Shown here piece after piece: positions 32,939 to 41,510 of a stretch of DNA of 51,712 nucleotides; the stretch's first letter is position 1, and the number at the start of each line of letters is the position of its first letter. The position numbers and the translations under genes were made by a program. The DNA is from RGIG5612 sp045601405 (GTDB lineage: Bacteria; Bacillota; Clostridia; Lachnospirales; Lachnospiraceae): NCBI GenBank assembly GCA_045601405.1, contig JAZRZO010000088.1, positions 1 through 51,712 of the forward strand, read 5' to 3'. The notes under the pieces were generated by a model that saw nothing but the letters and a program-made list of their open reading frames with translations, did not search any database and was not told the origin of the DNA.

Positions 32939-34027
32939 ATGCAAAAAAATGAAATGATAAATTTCACCATAGGCCCTGTGCAGTCAAACAGCGTGGTAAG
33001 AGAGATAGGCGCTGAAAATGTTCCCTATTTCAGAACAGCAGAGTTTTCGAAACTGATGCTGGAAAACGAAAAGATGATGCTCAATCTCGCAGACGCACCG
33101 GAAGGCGCAAGATGCGTCTTTTTGACCGGCTCAGGGACCGCGTCGATGGAGGCTGCCGTTATCAATACGCTTTCCGTTGAAGATAAGGCTCTTGTCATAG
33201 ACGGCGGAAGCTTCGGTCACAGATTCACACAGCTTCTTGATATCCATGAAGTTCCATATGAAGCCATTAGACTGGAGCCGGGAAAACAGATAACTCAGAA
33301 GGCGCTCGATCCATATGACAGGAAAGGCTTTACAGCATTTCTTGTGAATATCGATGAGACATCTACAGGAATATTGTATGATATAGAGCTTATCAGCAGC
33401 TTTTGTGAACGTAACGGACTTTTTCTTATCATTGACGCGATAAGCTCGTTTCTGGCGGATGAGTTCAGTATGAGAGAAGCCGGCGCGGATGTTATGCTCG
33501 TCGGTTCACAGAAAGCGCTGGCCTGTCCTCCAGGCGTATCTGTACTTGTTCTTTCGAAAAAAGCCTTGTCCAGAGTTTCCGGATCGAAATGTAGAACAAT
33601 GTATCTGGATCTAAAAACTGCGCTCAAGGACATGGAGCGGGGACAGACTCCATTTACTCCGGCGGTTGCAACTCTCATCCAGCTGCATGCAAGGATGAAG
33701 CAGATAATGTCGGAAGGCGGTGCTGAAGCTGAAGTAAAAAAAACGAAGAAAAGGGCTGAGTACTTCAGAGAAAAGATCAGGGACTATCCGTTCACAATAC
33801 TTCCCGAGGCTTGTTCTAACGCGGTAACCACGCTGGTAACCGAAAAAAACAATGCTCCGGAGATATTTAATACGCTCAAGGATGATTATGGAATATGGAT
33901 ATGTCCTAACGGAGGAGAGCTTAAAGACAGAGTTTTCAGAGTGGGACATATAGGGGAACTTTCTTTATCAGACTATGACACTTTGTTTGAAGCGCTTAAC
34001 GGGCTTAAAGACAGGGGGATATTATGA
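32939..34027 (+). CDS. Class V PLP-dependent aminotransferase (AEP-transaminase/alanine-glyoxylate type)
   Basis: A 362-residue fold-type I PLP enzyme. It begins INFTIGPVQSNSVVREIG, with a PLP phosphate loop TGSGTASMEAAV (about 62-73), IDAISSFLADEF, and the PLP lysine in VGSQKALACPPG (about residue 187). It resembles the family that includes 2-aminoethylphosphonate:pyruvate aminotransferase. Its stop overlaps (four bases) the start of a LicC-like nucleotidyltransferase, suggesting that it makes the amine that is then activated with a nucleotide. No PEP mutase is in the window, so phosphonate chemistry is a hypothesis. The ATG at 32939 (AAAGGA upstream) is preferred over one ten codons earlier. 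Confidence 0.8.
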   Translation: MQKNEMINFTIGPVQSNSVVREIGAENVPYFRTAEFSKLMLENEKMMLNLADAPEGARCVFLTGSGTASMEAAVINTLSVEDKALVIDGGSFGHRFTQLLDIHEVPYEAIRLEPGKQITQKALDPYDRKGFTAFLVNIDETSTGILYDIELISSFCERNGLFLIIDAISSFLADEFSMREAGADVMLVGSQKALACPPGVSVLVLSKKALSRVSGSKCRTMYLDLKTALKDMERGQTPFTPAVATLIQLHARMKQIMSEGGAEAEVKKTKKRAEYFREKIRDYPFTILPEACSNAVTTLVTEKNNAPEIFNTLKDDYGIWICPNGGELKDRVFRVGHIGELSLSDYDTLFEALNGLKDRGIL

Positions 34028-34731
34028 AAGCATTGCTAATGGCTGCGGGAAAAGGGACAAGGATCAGCCGTTACTTAAACGGAAGCCCCAAGTGCACAGT
34101 GATGATCAGGGATGGTCTTCCTCTTATACGCTATACAGTGGATATGCTCAGAAATAAGGGCGTAAACGAAATAATGGTTGTCACAGGTTATCATCATACA
34201 GACATAGAAGAGGTTTTAAAAGGTGATGTAAGCTATGCGTACAATCCGTTTTTTGATGTTACGAACAGCATAGCGTCCGCGTGGTTTGCAGGTGATTTCA
34301 TATGCGGTGATGATGTGCTTATAATGAACGCGGATGTATTCTGTGAGGAATCGGTATATGACGATATGCTCAAGATAAATAAGACCCCTGTGATGCTGAT
34401 GGATACCACCCGCATAAAGGAAGCAGACTACAGGTTTTACTGCGAAAACGGAAAAGTAAAAAAATATGGCAAAGACCTTTCCGATGAAGAAACCACGGGG
34501 GAGTATGTCGGGCTGGGCAAGATAAGCCGGGAATTCATCCCTTTATTCAAGGAGAGAATGAATGAGATGATAAGCTCTCAGCAGCATGATGTCTGGTGGG
34601 AAAATATCCTTTATTCAATGACGGAAAAGATCGCGCTTCATGCTCATGACATTGCGGGAATGTTCTGGGCAGAGGTGGATTATATAGAAGATTATGAAAG
34701 GATAAAAGCTTTTACGGGCAAGAACGCTTAA
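34024..34731 (+). CDS. LicC/PntC-like nucleotidyltransferase
   Basis: A 235-residue NTP-transferase fold enzyme. It begins MKALLMAAGKGTRISRYLNG with the glycine-rich nucleotide loop and the conserved Lys in GSPKCTV, then NPFFDVTNSIASAWFA (choline/amine-type active-site region) and the metal motif LIMNADVFCEE. LicC-type enzymes make CDP-choline and PntC-type enzymes make CMP-aminoethylphosphonate for attachment to surface polymers. It is translationally coupled to the aminotransferase. A hexose-phosphate nucleotidyltransferase is the main alternative, but the NSIAS region favours the LicC group. Confidence 0.82.
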   Translation: MKALLMAAGKGTRISRYLNGSPKCTVMIRDGLPLIRYTVDMLRNKGVNEIMVVTGYHHTDIEEVLKGDVSYAYNPFFDVTNSIASAWFAGDFICGDDVLIMNADVFCEESVYDDMLKINKTPVMLMDTTRIKEADYRFYCENGKVKKYGKDLSDEETTGEYVGLGKISREFIPLFKERMNEMISSQQHDVWWENILYSMTEKIALHAHDIAGMFWAEVDYIEDYERIKAFTGKNA

Positions 34732-34826
34732 ATGTGACGCCGTAACAAATATAAAGTTTTTACTCTGCTTTCAAAAGAACACCATGCGGTTAAACAAAAA
34801 TATAATTTAAGAAATGCGCGTTTTTA

Positions 34827-34835
34827 TGCTATAAT
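34827..34835 (+). promoter_or_regulatory. Extended -10 promoter of the glycosyltransferase operon
   Basis: TG-C-TATAAT at 34827-34835 is a perfect extended -10, with no good -35. It lies in the only sizeable gap (157 bases) within the island and would start the unit 34889-41376. Confidence 0.5.
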
Positions 34836-34888
34836 ATTGTCGGTTTTATGTTTATATGCATATAAACCGGAATGATTTTTTTGTAAAT

Positions 34889-35896
34889 ATGATCTCTGTT
34901 ATAATACCGGCTAATAATGCCGAAGCGACAATCCATAGAGCCATTTTAAGTGCCACGGGAAATATTCCTGACGGCGAGATTATTGTGGTGGAAAACGGAT
35001 GTACGGACAATACAGAGGAGATAGTTAAAGCTGCGGCCCTGAACGATGAACGGATAAAGCTGATACATTCCGAAAAAGGAGTGTCTGCGGCAAGAAACGC
35101 GGGACTGAAAGCAGCATCAGGGGATTGGATAATGTTCCTTGACGCGGATGACTGCTTCCTTCCCGGAGCGAAAAAGATCATATCTGCATGTGTGAACGAT
35201 AAAGAAACTGATTTTTGGCTTTTCGGACATATGGCAGGTAAAGAAAAACGGGGAGTAAATAAAACGAATGCTGACAAGCGGTATTCGGGATTTCAGACAG
35301 AGCAGATAAGGGTTAAGATGATCGAAAATCCTACCCGTTACATGCAGGTATGGGGTAAGCTTTTTAAAGCCGATGTGGTCAAAGACAACGGCCTCTTTTT
35401 CAATGAGGCGATGGCACTGTCAGAGGACAGTGATTTCACATTGAGATATACCGGATATTGCAGATCAATATGTTTATCTCCGCATATCATATACAGCTAT
35501 TCGATCGACCCCGGTTCCACAATAAGAAAAAATGACGGCGAAAAGATAAAAAAATATGTTCATGCAATGGAAGAGACCGGAAAAGGGATGGATGGCGAGT
35601 CACCTGCGATCAGGGGCGCGTTCCGGAAATATATCCTTATGCATATGAACATTGCGATAGTAAGGGGAGCATTATCATATTCTGATGATAGCGCTACGGA
35701 TAAAGACAGGATAGAACGGATGAAGGCAACAGCCGCTGAAGACATTTTTGCAACAGCCATAAAATCAACAAAAGCTTCCGAATGCTTCAGTCTGAGGATG
35801 CTTCCGGTATTCTTCCTGAAAAAGCATTTGTACAGACTGGCATATCTCGTATATAACGCGAGGGCAAAGCAGAACGCGAGAAGAGAAACCCGGTGA
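34889..35896 (+). CDS. GT2 family glycosyltransferase
   Basis: A 335-residue GT-A enzyme. The N-terminus is MISVIIPANNAEATIHRAI, followed by VENGCTDNTEEIV and the donor/metal motif MFLDADDCFLPGA (about 85-97), an acceptor part with MQVWGKLFKADVV and SEDSDFTLRY, and a basic C-terminus. It adds a sugar during cytosolic assembly of the repeat unit. The ATG at 34889 begins the conserved domain; an in-frame ATG at 34856 is the alternative and neither has a strong SD. Its stop overlaps the next gene (TGATG). Confidence 0.9.
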   Translation: MISVIIPANNAEATIHRAILSATGNIPDGEIIVVENGCTDNTEEIVKAAALNDERIKLIHSEKGVSAARNAGLKAASGDWIMFLDADDCFLPGAKKIISACVNDKETDFWLFGHMAGKEKRGVNKTNADKRYSGFQTEQIRVKMIENPTRYMQVWGKLFKADVVKDNGLFFNEAMALSEDSDFTLRYTGYCRSICLSPHIIYSYSIDPGSTIRKNDGEKIKKYVHAMEETGKGMDGESPAIRGAFRKYILMHMNIAIVRGALSYSDDSATDKDRIERMKATAAEDIFATAIKSTKASECFSLRMLPVFFLKKHLYRLAYLVYNARAKQNARRETR

Positions 35897-37005
35897 TGAA
35901 GAGAGTATTGGTTTTTGGAATGACTGAAAATCCGGGAGGCGTTGAAAGCTTTATCCTCGGATATTACAGGAATATAGACAGAAGCAGGATACAGTTTGAT
36001 TTTCTCTGTAATTCCTATGAGCCGGTGGCCTATGAAGACGAGCTTATATCACTGGGCGGCAGAACATTTCATATCACAGCAAGAAGCAAAGATAGGGCAC
36101 TTTATAATAAAGAGCTGAAGGAGGTCTTTGAAAAACACAGCACGGAATGGGACGCTATCTGGGTTAATGTTTCAAGCCTTGCCAATATAGATTATCTTAA
36201 GATCGCAAAAAAACACGGCATAAAAAAACGTATCATCCACAGTCATAACTCTCAGAACATGGACAACCGCTTAAGAGGGTTGCTTCATAAGTGGAACAGG
36301 TCGCAGGTTGCTAAATATGCCACGGATTTCTGGGCGTGTTCGGATGCTGCTGCTAAATGGTTTTATAATGACAGTCTTATTCAAAAAGCGGTGATCATAC
36401 ATAATGCCATAGATGTTAAAAGTGTGGCGTTTGATGAGGAAAAAAGAAATGCAGTCAGAAGTGGACTCGGAATCGCTCCTGATGAATTTGTGATAGGGAA
36501 TGTGGGCAGACTGCATTTCCAGAAAAACCAGAAATTTATGCTGGATATCTTCGGGTGTTTTATAAAAGATGAGCCTGATTCAAGGCTCGTGATGGTAGGT
36601 GCGGGGGAAGATGAGAAAGCGCTGAAGGAAAAAAGCCAAAGAGCTGGTTTGGATGATAAGGTTATCTTCGCGGGACTTCAGCAGGATATCCAGGCCTGGC
36701 TCAGTGCATTTGATCTTTTTCTCTTTCCGTCAGTTTTTGAAGGACTCTCAATAGCAGCACTTGAAGCCCAGGCCAATGGTGTGACATTCCTTGCCTCGGA
36801 GGGAGTTGTTCCGGAAGAACTAAGGATGAATGACAATTTTAAATTCTTCTCTCTTGATAAGAGTCCGGAGGAATGGTCCGAGATGATCAAAAAGATGAAG
36901 GGCCTAAGGCGTACAGAGCCGGAGATTATATATAAAAATTTTACCGAAAAAGGGTATGAGATAAGCACTGAGGCTAAAAGACTTGAAAGGCTGCTAAGCG
37001 AATAA
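35896..37005 (+). CDS. GT4 family glycosyltransferase
   Basis: A 369-residue GT-B enzyme. The N-terminal acceptor domain has VLVFGMTENPGGVESFILGY and IHSHNSQNMDNRLRG. The C-terminal donor domain has IGNVGRLHFQKNQKFML and the E-x7-E nucleotide-sugar motif in FPSVFEGLSIAALEAQANG (about 275-293). It is close to EpsF/CapM-type enzymes of exopolysaccharide clusters. The ATG at 35896 overlaps the previous stop; a GTG one codon earlier is equally possible. Confidence 0.92.
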   Translation: MKRVLVFGMTENPGGVESFILGYYRNIDRSRIQFDFLCNSYEPVAYEDELISLGGRTFHITARSKDRALYNKELKEVFEKHSTEWDAIWVNVSSLANIDYLKIAKKHGIKKRIIHSHNSQNMDNRLRGLLHKWNRSQVAKYATDFWACSDAAAKWFYNDSLIQKAVIIHNAIDVKSVAFDEEKRNAVRSGLGIAPDEFVIGNVGRLHFQKNQKFMLDIFGCFIKDEPDSRLVMVGAGEDEKALKEKSQRAGLDDKVIFAGLQQDIQAWLSAFDLFLFPSVFEGLSIAALEAQANGVTFLASEGVVPEELRMNDNFKFFSLDKSPEEWSEMIKKMKGLRRTEPEIIYKNFTEKGYEISTEAKRLERLLSE

Positions 37006-38067
37006 ATGGAAAAGTTTCAGATAGTGGAAATAACACAGGAGCAAAATCATGCGGGAACCAAGGCAACGGCGGACATTGCGCGGATAGCTGATGGTCTCGG
37101 GTTTGTCCGTGTCCCTGTTTCAATGGATACAGCGGTTGATAACGCATTCGGAAAGGCAAGACGCCAGGCGGGGTATCTTAGAGACTGGAAAAAGGCATAT
37201 AAAGTAATAAAGGATAACTCGGTCCTTCTCCTTCAGCATCCGTTTCATCATAAGCAGCTTACAAGGGATAAAACACTAAGGCGCCTTAAGAACGAAAAAC
37301 ATGTCAGGATAATAGCGCTTATACATGACGTGGAAGAGCTGAGGGCCTTCAGATATAACGATTATTACGCAGCAGAGTTCGAAACAATGGTAGAACTGGC
37401 AGATGTCTTCATCGTGCATAACGATTCAATGAAAATATGGTTTGCTGAAAAAGGAATACCGGACGAAAAGCTTATCCCGCTTGAGATATTCGACTATCTT
37501 TACGATACATCCGCTAACATGGAATATGAAAAGACAGCCAGCATCACTATTGCGGGTAATCTTGATACTGAGAAATGCGGTTATATCGGGCATCTTGATG
37601 AGCTTAAAAGAGTGCGGATAGATCTGTATGGTCCCAATTATGATGAAAGACTGAACGCATGTGACAACATATGCTATCACGGCTCGTTTCCGTCAGATGA
37701 AGTTCCGTACAGATTGAATAAGGGCTTTGGTCTTGTATGGGACGGAGAGAGCATTGATGGCTGCAGAGGTCTTTCAGGACAATATTTAAGATACAATAAT
37801 CCGCACAAGCTTTCTCTTTATCTTGCTTCCGGCATTCCGGTGATCATCTGGAATGAAGCAGCCGAGGCGGAATTTGTAAGAACAAATAAAGTTGGTCTGT
37901 GTGTGGACAGCTTAAATGAACTTAAGGAGCGCCTTGAGCTTTTAGGCGAAGAGGAGCATTCGGAAATAAAGAAAAATGTTGACGCTGTTAAAGCAAAGCT
38001 TACCGCCGGCTACTACGCGGATAGCGCGCTGAAGAAAGCAGTGGAGTATTTGGACGAAAAGCATTGA
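37006..38067 (+). CDS. GT-B glycosyltransferase, Gtf3/galactofuranosyltransferase-like
   Basis: A 353-residue protein. It starts EKFQIVEITQEQNHAGTKAT, with an N-terminal domain (LLLQHPFHHKQL, IALIHDVEELR, DVFIVHNDSMKIW) and a C-terminal domain (ITIAGNLDTEKCGYIGHL, IDLYGPNY, YNNPHKLSLYLASGIPVIIW). This pattern fits the Gtf3/beta-galactofuranosyltransferase group, which lacks the classic E-x7-E motif. The donor sugar is uncertain. It follows the GT4 gene with no gap and overlaps the polymerase gene. Confidence 0.78.
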   Translation: MEKFQIVEITQEQNHAGTKATADIARIADGLGFVRVPVSMDTAVDNAFGKARRQAGYLRDWKKAYKVIKDNSVLLLQHPFHHKQLTRDKTLRRLKNEKHVRIIALIHDVEELRAFRYNDYYAAEFETMVELADVFIVHNDSMKIWFAEKGIPDEKLIPLEIFDYLYDTSANMEYEKTASITIAGNLDTEKCGYIGHLDELKRVRIDLYGPNYDERLNACDNICYHGSFPSDEVPYRLNKGFGLVWDGESIDGCRGLSGQYLRYNNPHKLSLYLASGIPVIIWNEAAEAEFVRTNKVGLCVDSLNELKERLELLGEEEHSEIKKNVDAVKAKLTAGYYADSALKKAVEYLDEKH

Positions 38068-39269
38068 ACGAACTTATCTTAAGACGGAATGATACATACA
38101 CCATCATGTCAGGACTTACCGGAAGGGAAGTCATATTTTTGATCGCCGTCAATCTTAAAATGCTCGTTGAGCTGACAACCTTTACAGTGATACCTTATAT
38201 GATAGGAGAAGATCTGATATCTATAGTATTTAAGATTTTTTCATATACATCGTATCTCATTGCTGTTCTTACGCTTTTTTTAGTTCCGAGGCTCACAGTT
38301 TCCGAGATTGCAAGGATATTTATCCTCCTTGGCATTACCGCGATAGGAAGCTATTTTTCCGGCAATGAGGTATTTTTGACCCTCATTTTCATTTACGGGG
38401 CAAAGGACCTTGATCTTGAAAAGATATTCAGGATAACGGGAAGTATATACATCATATACTTCCTGCTGACAATCTTTGCTGCACTTACCGGCATAATAGA
38501 GAACTGGGATTTCATGCAGGAGGCAATAAGGCCGAGGTGGGCGGTAGGCTATACCTGGCCCACATACACCTCCAGCGTTCTGTTTATGGCAATACTCATA
38601 TTCTGTTATCTGAAGAAGGACAGACTCAACCTGATATGGGTGGCAGTTCTGGAGCTCTTCAATTTCTGGCTCTTTACATATACAGATTCGCGTGCGGGAA
38701 TGGCGCTTGCCGCCTTAGTCCCAATAGTTTTCTATCTGCTCAAGCTCAAGAAAAACAATATGATCTGCGGAAAAGCGGAACAGGTGGCAAAATGGGCTTT
38801 CCCTATCTTTGCCGTACTGGTATTTGCTATTGTCTTTTTATATGACGGCTCCGGATTCTTAGAGAAGCTGAACCTCACTCTTTCAAGAAGGCTTTCATAC
38901 GCACAGACCGGCCTTGCTGACTACGGCGTACACCTCTTCGGCCAGAAGATAGAATGGGCCGGATGGGGCGGGATAGGCCACGTTTTTACCAAGCTCAATG
39001 CGGAATATAATTTTGTTGACATTTCATATGTAAAGCTGCTGCTGGAAAACGGCATTATCGTCTGGCTCGCCATCATGGCAGGATGGACTATGGCAAGCCT
39101 TAAAGCATATAAGCAGGGAAAAAGATATCTTGTGTGGGCATTGTTCTTCATAGCTTTGTATTGCACGGTGGAACAGTGGATGATAAACATAGGAATGAAT
39201 CCGTTCCTGATATTCACAGCCTGCATTTTATATAAAAACGAAAAAGCTATTGTTCAGGAAAAAGGATAG
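38064..39269 (+). CDS. Wzy-like polysaccharide polymerase
   Basis: A 401-residue membrane protein with about eleven helices and a large extracytoplasmic loop (about 275-325; TLSRRLSYAQTGLADYGVHL, GQKIEWAGWGG). This layout is typical of O-antigen/capsule polymerases and ligases. Sequence conservation in this class is low, so the call rests on topology and position among glycosyltransferases. The TTG start overlaps the previous stop; an ATG at 38106 is an alternative. No flippase (Wzx) gene is in the island, so one must be elsewhere unless export differs. Confidence 0.8.
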   Translation: MNELILRRNDTYTIMSGLTGREVIFLIAVNLKMLVELTTFTVIPYMIGEDLISIVFKIFSYTSYLIAVLTLFLVPRLTVSEIARIFILLGITAIGSYFSGNEVFLTLIFIYGAKDLDLEKIFRITGSIYIIYFLLTIFAALTGIIENWDFMQEAIRPRWAVGYTWPTYTSSVLFMAILIFCYLKKDRLNLIWVAVLELFNFWLFTYTDSRAGMALAALVPIVFYLLKLKKNNMICGKAEQVAKWAFPIFAVLVFAIVFLYDGSGFLEKLNLTLSRRLSYAQTGLADYGVHLFGQKIEWAGWGGIGHVFTKLNAEYNFVDISYVKLLLENGIIVWLAIMAGWTMASLKAYKQGKRYLVWALFFIALYCTVEQWMINIGMNPFLIFTACILYKNEKAIVQEKG

Positions 39270-39273
39270 GGGC

Positions 39274-40326
39274 ATGACACAGACAAAAACGAACTATATT
39301 TCCTATTTATCTGTAATATCAGCTATAGCTGTGGTATATCTGCACGCAAACAGCTGCTTCTGGAATTTTGAAAAAAGCAGCACCTGGATCAGCGCTAATA
39401 TAATAGAAAGCGTTTTTTATTTTGCGGTCCCGGTTTTTTTTATGATATCCGGAGCCACTCTGCTTGACTATAATGAAAGATACAGCACAAAAACTTTTTT
39501 TATAAAAAGAGCTAAAAAGACGCTGATCCCCTACCTTGTATGGAGTATTATAGGTCTTTTGTTCAGTGTGTTTTTAGCCAAAGTAATATCCATTTCAGAC
39601 CTTTCGGCAGGATATGTCGTAGAGGCGCTGCTTGAAGGGACATCCGTAGCCAGTCTTTACTGGTTCTTCCCGGCACTTTTCTGCGTTTATCTGGCAATAC
39701 CTCCGCTGGCAGCAATACCTAAAGAGAAAAAGATAAAGATATTCACATATATCGCGATATTGTGCCTGGTACTTAACATAGGAATTCCATTTATTCTTGC
39801 TGTCAGCGGTTCGTACTACACATTTCCGTTGTTCATGAGCATAGGAAGCGGATATCTTTTTTATACTATTGTCGGATATCTGTTCAGAGAGCTCACCTTC
39901 CGGCCGGCATTCAGGGCGATCATATATGTTCTGGGGATAGGCGGGCTTATCACACAGGTGGTAGGCACACAGCTTTTGTCTTACAGCACGGGCTGGATAA
40001 ATGAAACCTTCAAAGGGTATACAAATCTCACCTGCGTTTTATATTCAGCTTCTGTTTTTATTTTTATAAAAAACATTTTCGTAAGAACACATAAAAACGG
40101 CCGGGAAAATCTGCTGGATAGACTTGTGGGCAGAATGAGTAAATATACTATGGCGATATATATGCTGCACTGGTATTTTCTCAAGGCATTTGAAGGAATC
40201 TTGCATATTGATGAGACTCTGCTGGCATACAGGCTTATTTCGCCTGTTTTTGCAATAGCTTTGAGTATGGGGCTAACCTTTTTGATGCGGAAGATACCGG
40301 TAGTAAGAAATATAGTGCCAGACTAA
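39274..40326 (+). CDS. Acyltransferase 3 family membrane protein
   Basis: A 350-residue protein with about ten helices. The N-terminus is NYISYLSVISAIAVVYLHANS with the family His, followed by FYFAVPVFFMISGATLL. It is close to the O-acetyltransferase group that modifies exopolysaccharides and would add acetyl or succinyl groups to the polymer made by the neighbouring genes. The ATG at 39274 (AAAGGATAGGGG upstream) lies just after the polymerase stop. Confidence 0.88.
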   Translation: MTQTKTNYISYLSVISAIAVVYLHANSCFWNFEKSSTWISANIIESVFYFAVPVFFMISGATLLDYNERYSTKTFFIKRAKKTLIPYLVWSIIGLLFSVFLAKVISISDLSAGYVVEALLEGTSVASLYWFFPALFCVYLAIPPLAAIPKEKKIKIFTYIAILCLVLNIGIPFILAVSGSYYTFPLFMSIGSGYLFYTIVGYLFRELTFRPAFRAIIYVLGIGGLITQVVGTQLLSYSTGWINETFKGYTNLTCVLYSASVFIFIKNIFVRTHKNGRENLLDRLVGRMSKYTMAIYMLHWYFLKAFEGILHIDETLLAYRLISPVFAIALSMGLTFLMRKIPVVRNIVPD

Positions 40327-40341
40327 GTACGGAGTGCGCAG

Positions 40342-41376
40342 ATGAAGCTTGGTTACACCGAAAACAGAATAGAGTGGCTGGATCTGATCAAGGGTTTTTT
40401 AGCCATGTGCGTTATTCTTTCCCATACCAACGGCACACCGGAGTTATATCATGTTCTGGATTCCTTCATGCTGCTGCCGGGATTTTTTATTGTTTCAGGC
40501 TATGTATGCAGAATAGACAGGGCGCACATAGGAAAGTTTTTTGGCAACAGGATTTTAAAGCTGTTTATCCTGTATGTCATATGGACATTTATTCCTCCGT
40601 TCCTCACAGCAGGTAACTGGAGGAACATCATTGCCGATCCGGTAAATATATTGAGAATACTTAAAAACTGCGTGATAGAAATAATAAAGGGATCATCTTT
40701 GTGGTTTGTGGCATGCCTCATTATTGTTATGCTGATATTTGGCATATTGTATCTTATATCAAGAAACAATCTAATTGTGATGGGGATATTGAGCCTTATT
40801 ATTTTCTGTGTGGGATTGATCTTTGCCCGTGAGGGAGAGATGTTTTACTGGAGCGCTGATACGGCACTGGTAGGGCAGTTGTTTTTTGTTACAGGCTATG
40901 TGCTTAATCAGAAAAATGTTTTTCAGAGTGAGTTTTATCTGAAAAACGAGAAGCTGCTCAGATATCTGTTTACATTGGCGTATATCTTAACGATGGTACT
41001 CGGAACGGTACTGGTTGGAAAAATATCTATAGATATGGCACTTAACACATATCACAATAAACTGATGACAGTCATCGGTTTCATAACGGCAAACGGCATG
41101 CTTATACTATGGGCAAGAAGGATAGAAAAAATAGGTTTTATTAATTATATCGGCAGCCATTCCCTGATATATTTTGCTCTCGGAAGTCTTTATACGGGAA
41201 CTGTTCTGAAAGTATTCTACTGGCTGGCTGATAAAACAGGTTCGCCGCTGCTCGCAGATCACTACTTCATAAATCCTTTAACTGTTATCATCTGCGCGGC
41301 ATTCACTATGATCCCTTGTCTGATAATAGACAGATGGGCGCCTGTGCTGAATGGAAAGTTCAGGCTTTTTAAATGA
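40342..41376 (+). CDS. Acyltransferase 3 family membrane protein
   Basis: A 344-residue, ten-helix protein. The N-terminal signature is RIEWLDLIKGFLAMCVILSHTNG with the conserved His, then LPGFFIVSGYVCR. It is related to but clearly different from its upstream neighbour, so the two probably modify different positions or use different acyl groups. It is the last gene of the unit started at 34830; two promoters follow in the gap to the L,D-transpeptidase. Confidence 0.88.
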   Translation: MKLGYTENRIEWLDLIKGFLAMCVILSHTNGTPELYHVLDSFMLLPGFFIVSGYVCRIDRAHIGKFFGNRILKLFILYVIWTFIPPFLTAGNWRNIIADPVNILRILKNCVIEIIKGSSLWFVACLIIVMLIFGILYLISRNNLIVMGILSLIIFCVGLIFAREGEMFYWSADTALVGQLFFVTGYVLNQKNVFQSEFYLKNEKLLRYLFTLAYILTMVLGTVLVGKISIDMALNTYHNKLMTVIGFITANGMLILWARRIEKIGFINYIGSHSLIYFALGSLYTGTVLKVFYWLADKTGSPLLADHYFINPLTVIICAAFTMIPCLIIDRWAPVLNGKFRLFK

Positions 41377-41388
41377 TATCCCGACATA

Positions 41389-41418
41389 TTGACAGCAAAA
41401 TGTTTATAAAAATTTAAT
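41389..41418 (+). promoter_or_regulatory. Upstream promoter of the wall-protein operon
   Basis: A perfect TTGACA (41389-41394), 18 bases, TTTAAT (41413-41418). With the second promoter at 41439 it gives the L,D-transpeptidase gene two possible starts. Confidence 0.5.
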
Positions 41419-41438
41419 AATTGGAAGAGTCATATTTA

Positions 41439-41467
41439 TTGATAATAGCCACCATATATTGTAGAAT
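41439..41467 (+). promoter_or_regulatory. Proximal promoter of the wall-protein operon
   Basis: TTGATA (41439-41444), 17 bases, TAGAAT (41462-41467): the same hexamers and spacing as the rpsB promoter. It would start near 41474, 37 bases before the ATG at 41511. Confidence 0.65.
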
Positions 41468-41510
41468 GTCCAAGATACACTAATATATATTGTGGGTTTG
41501 TTTTCCGGTC

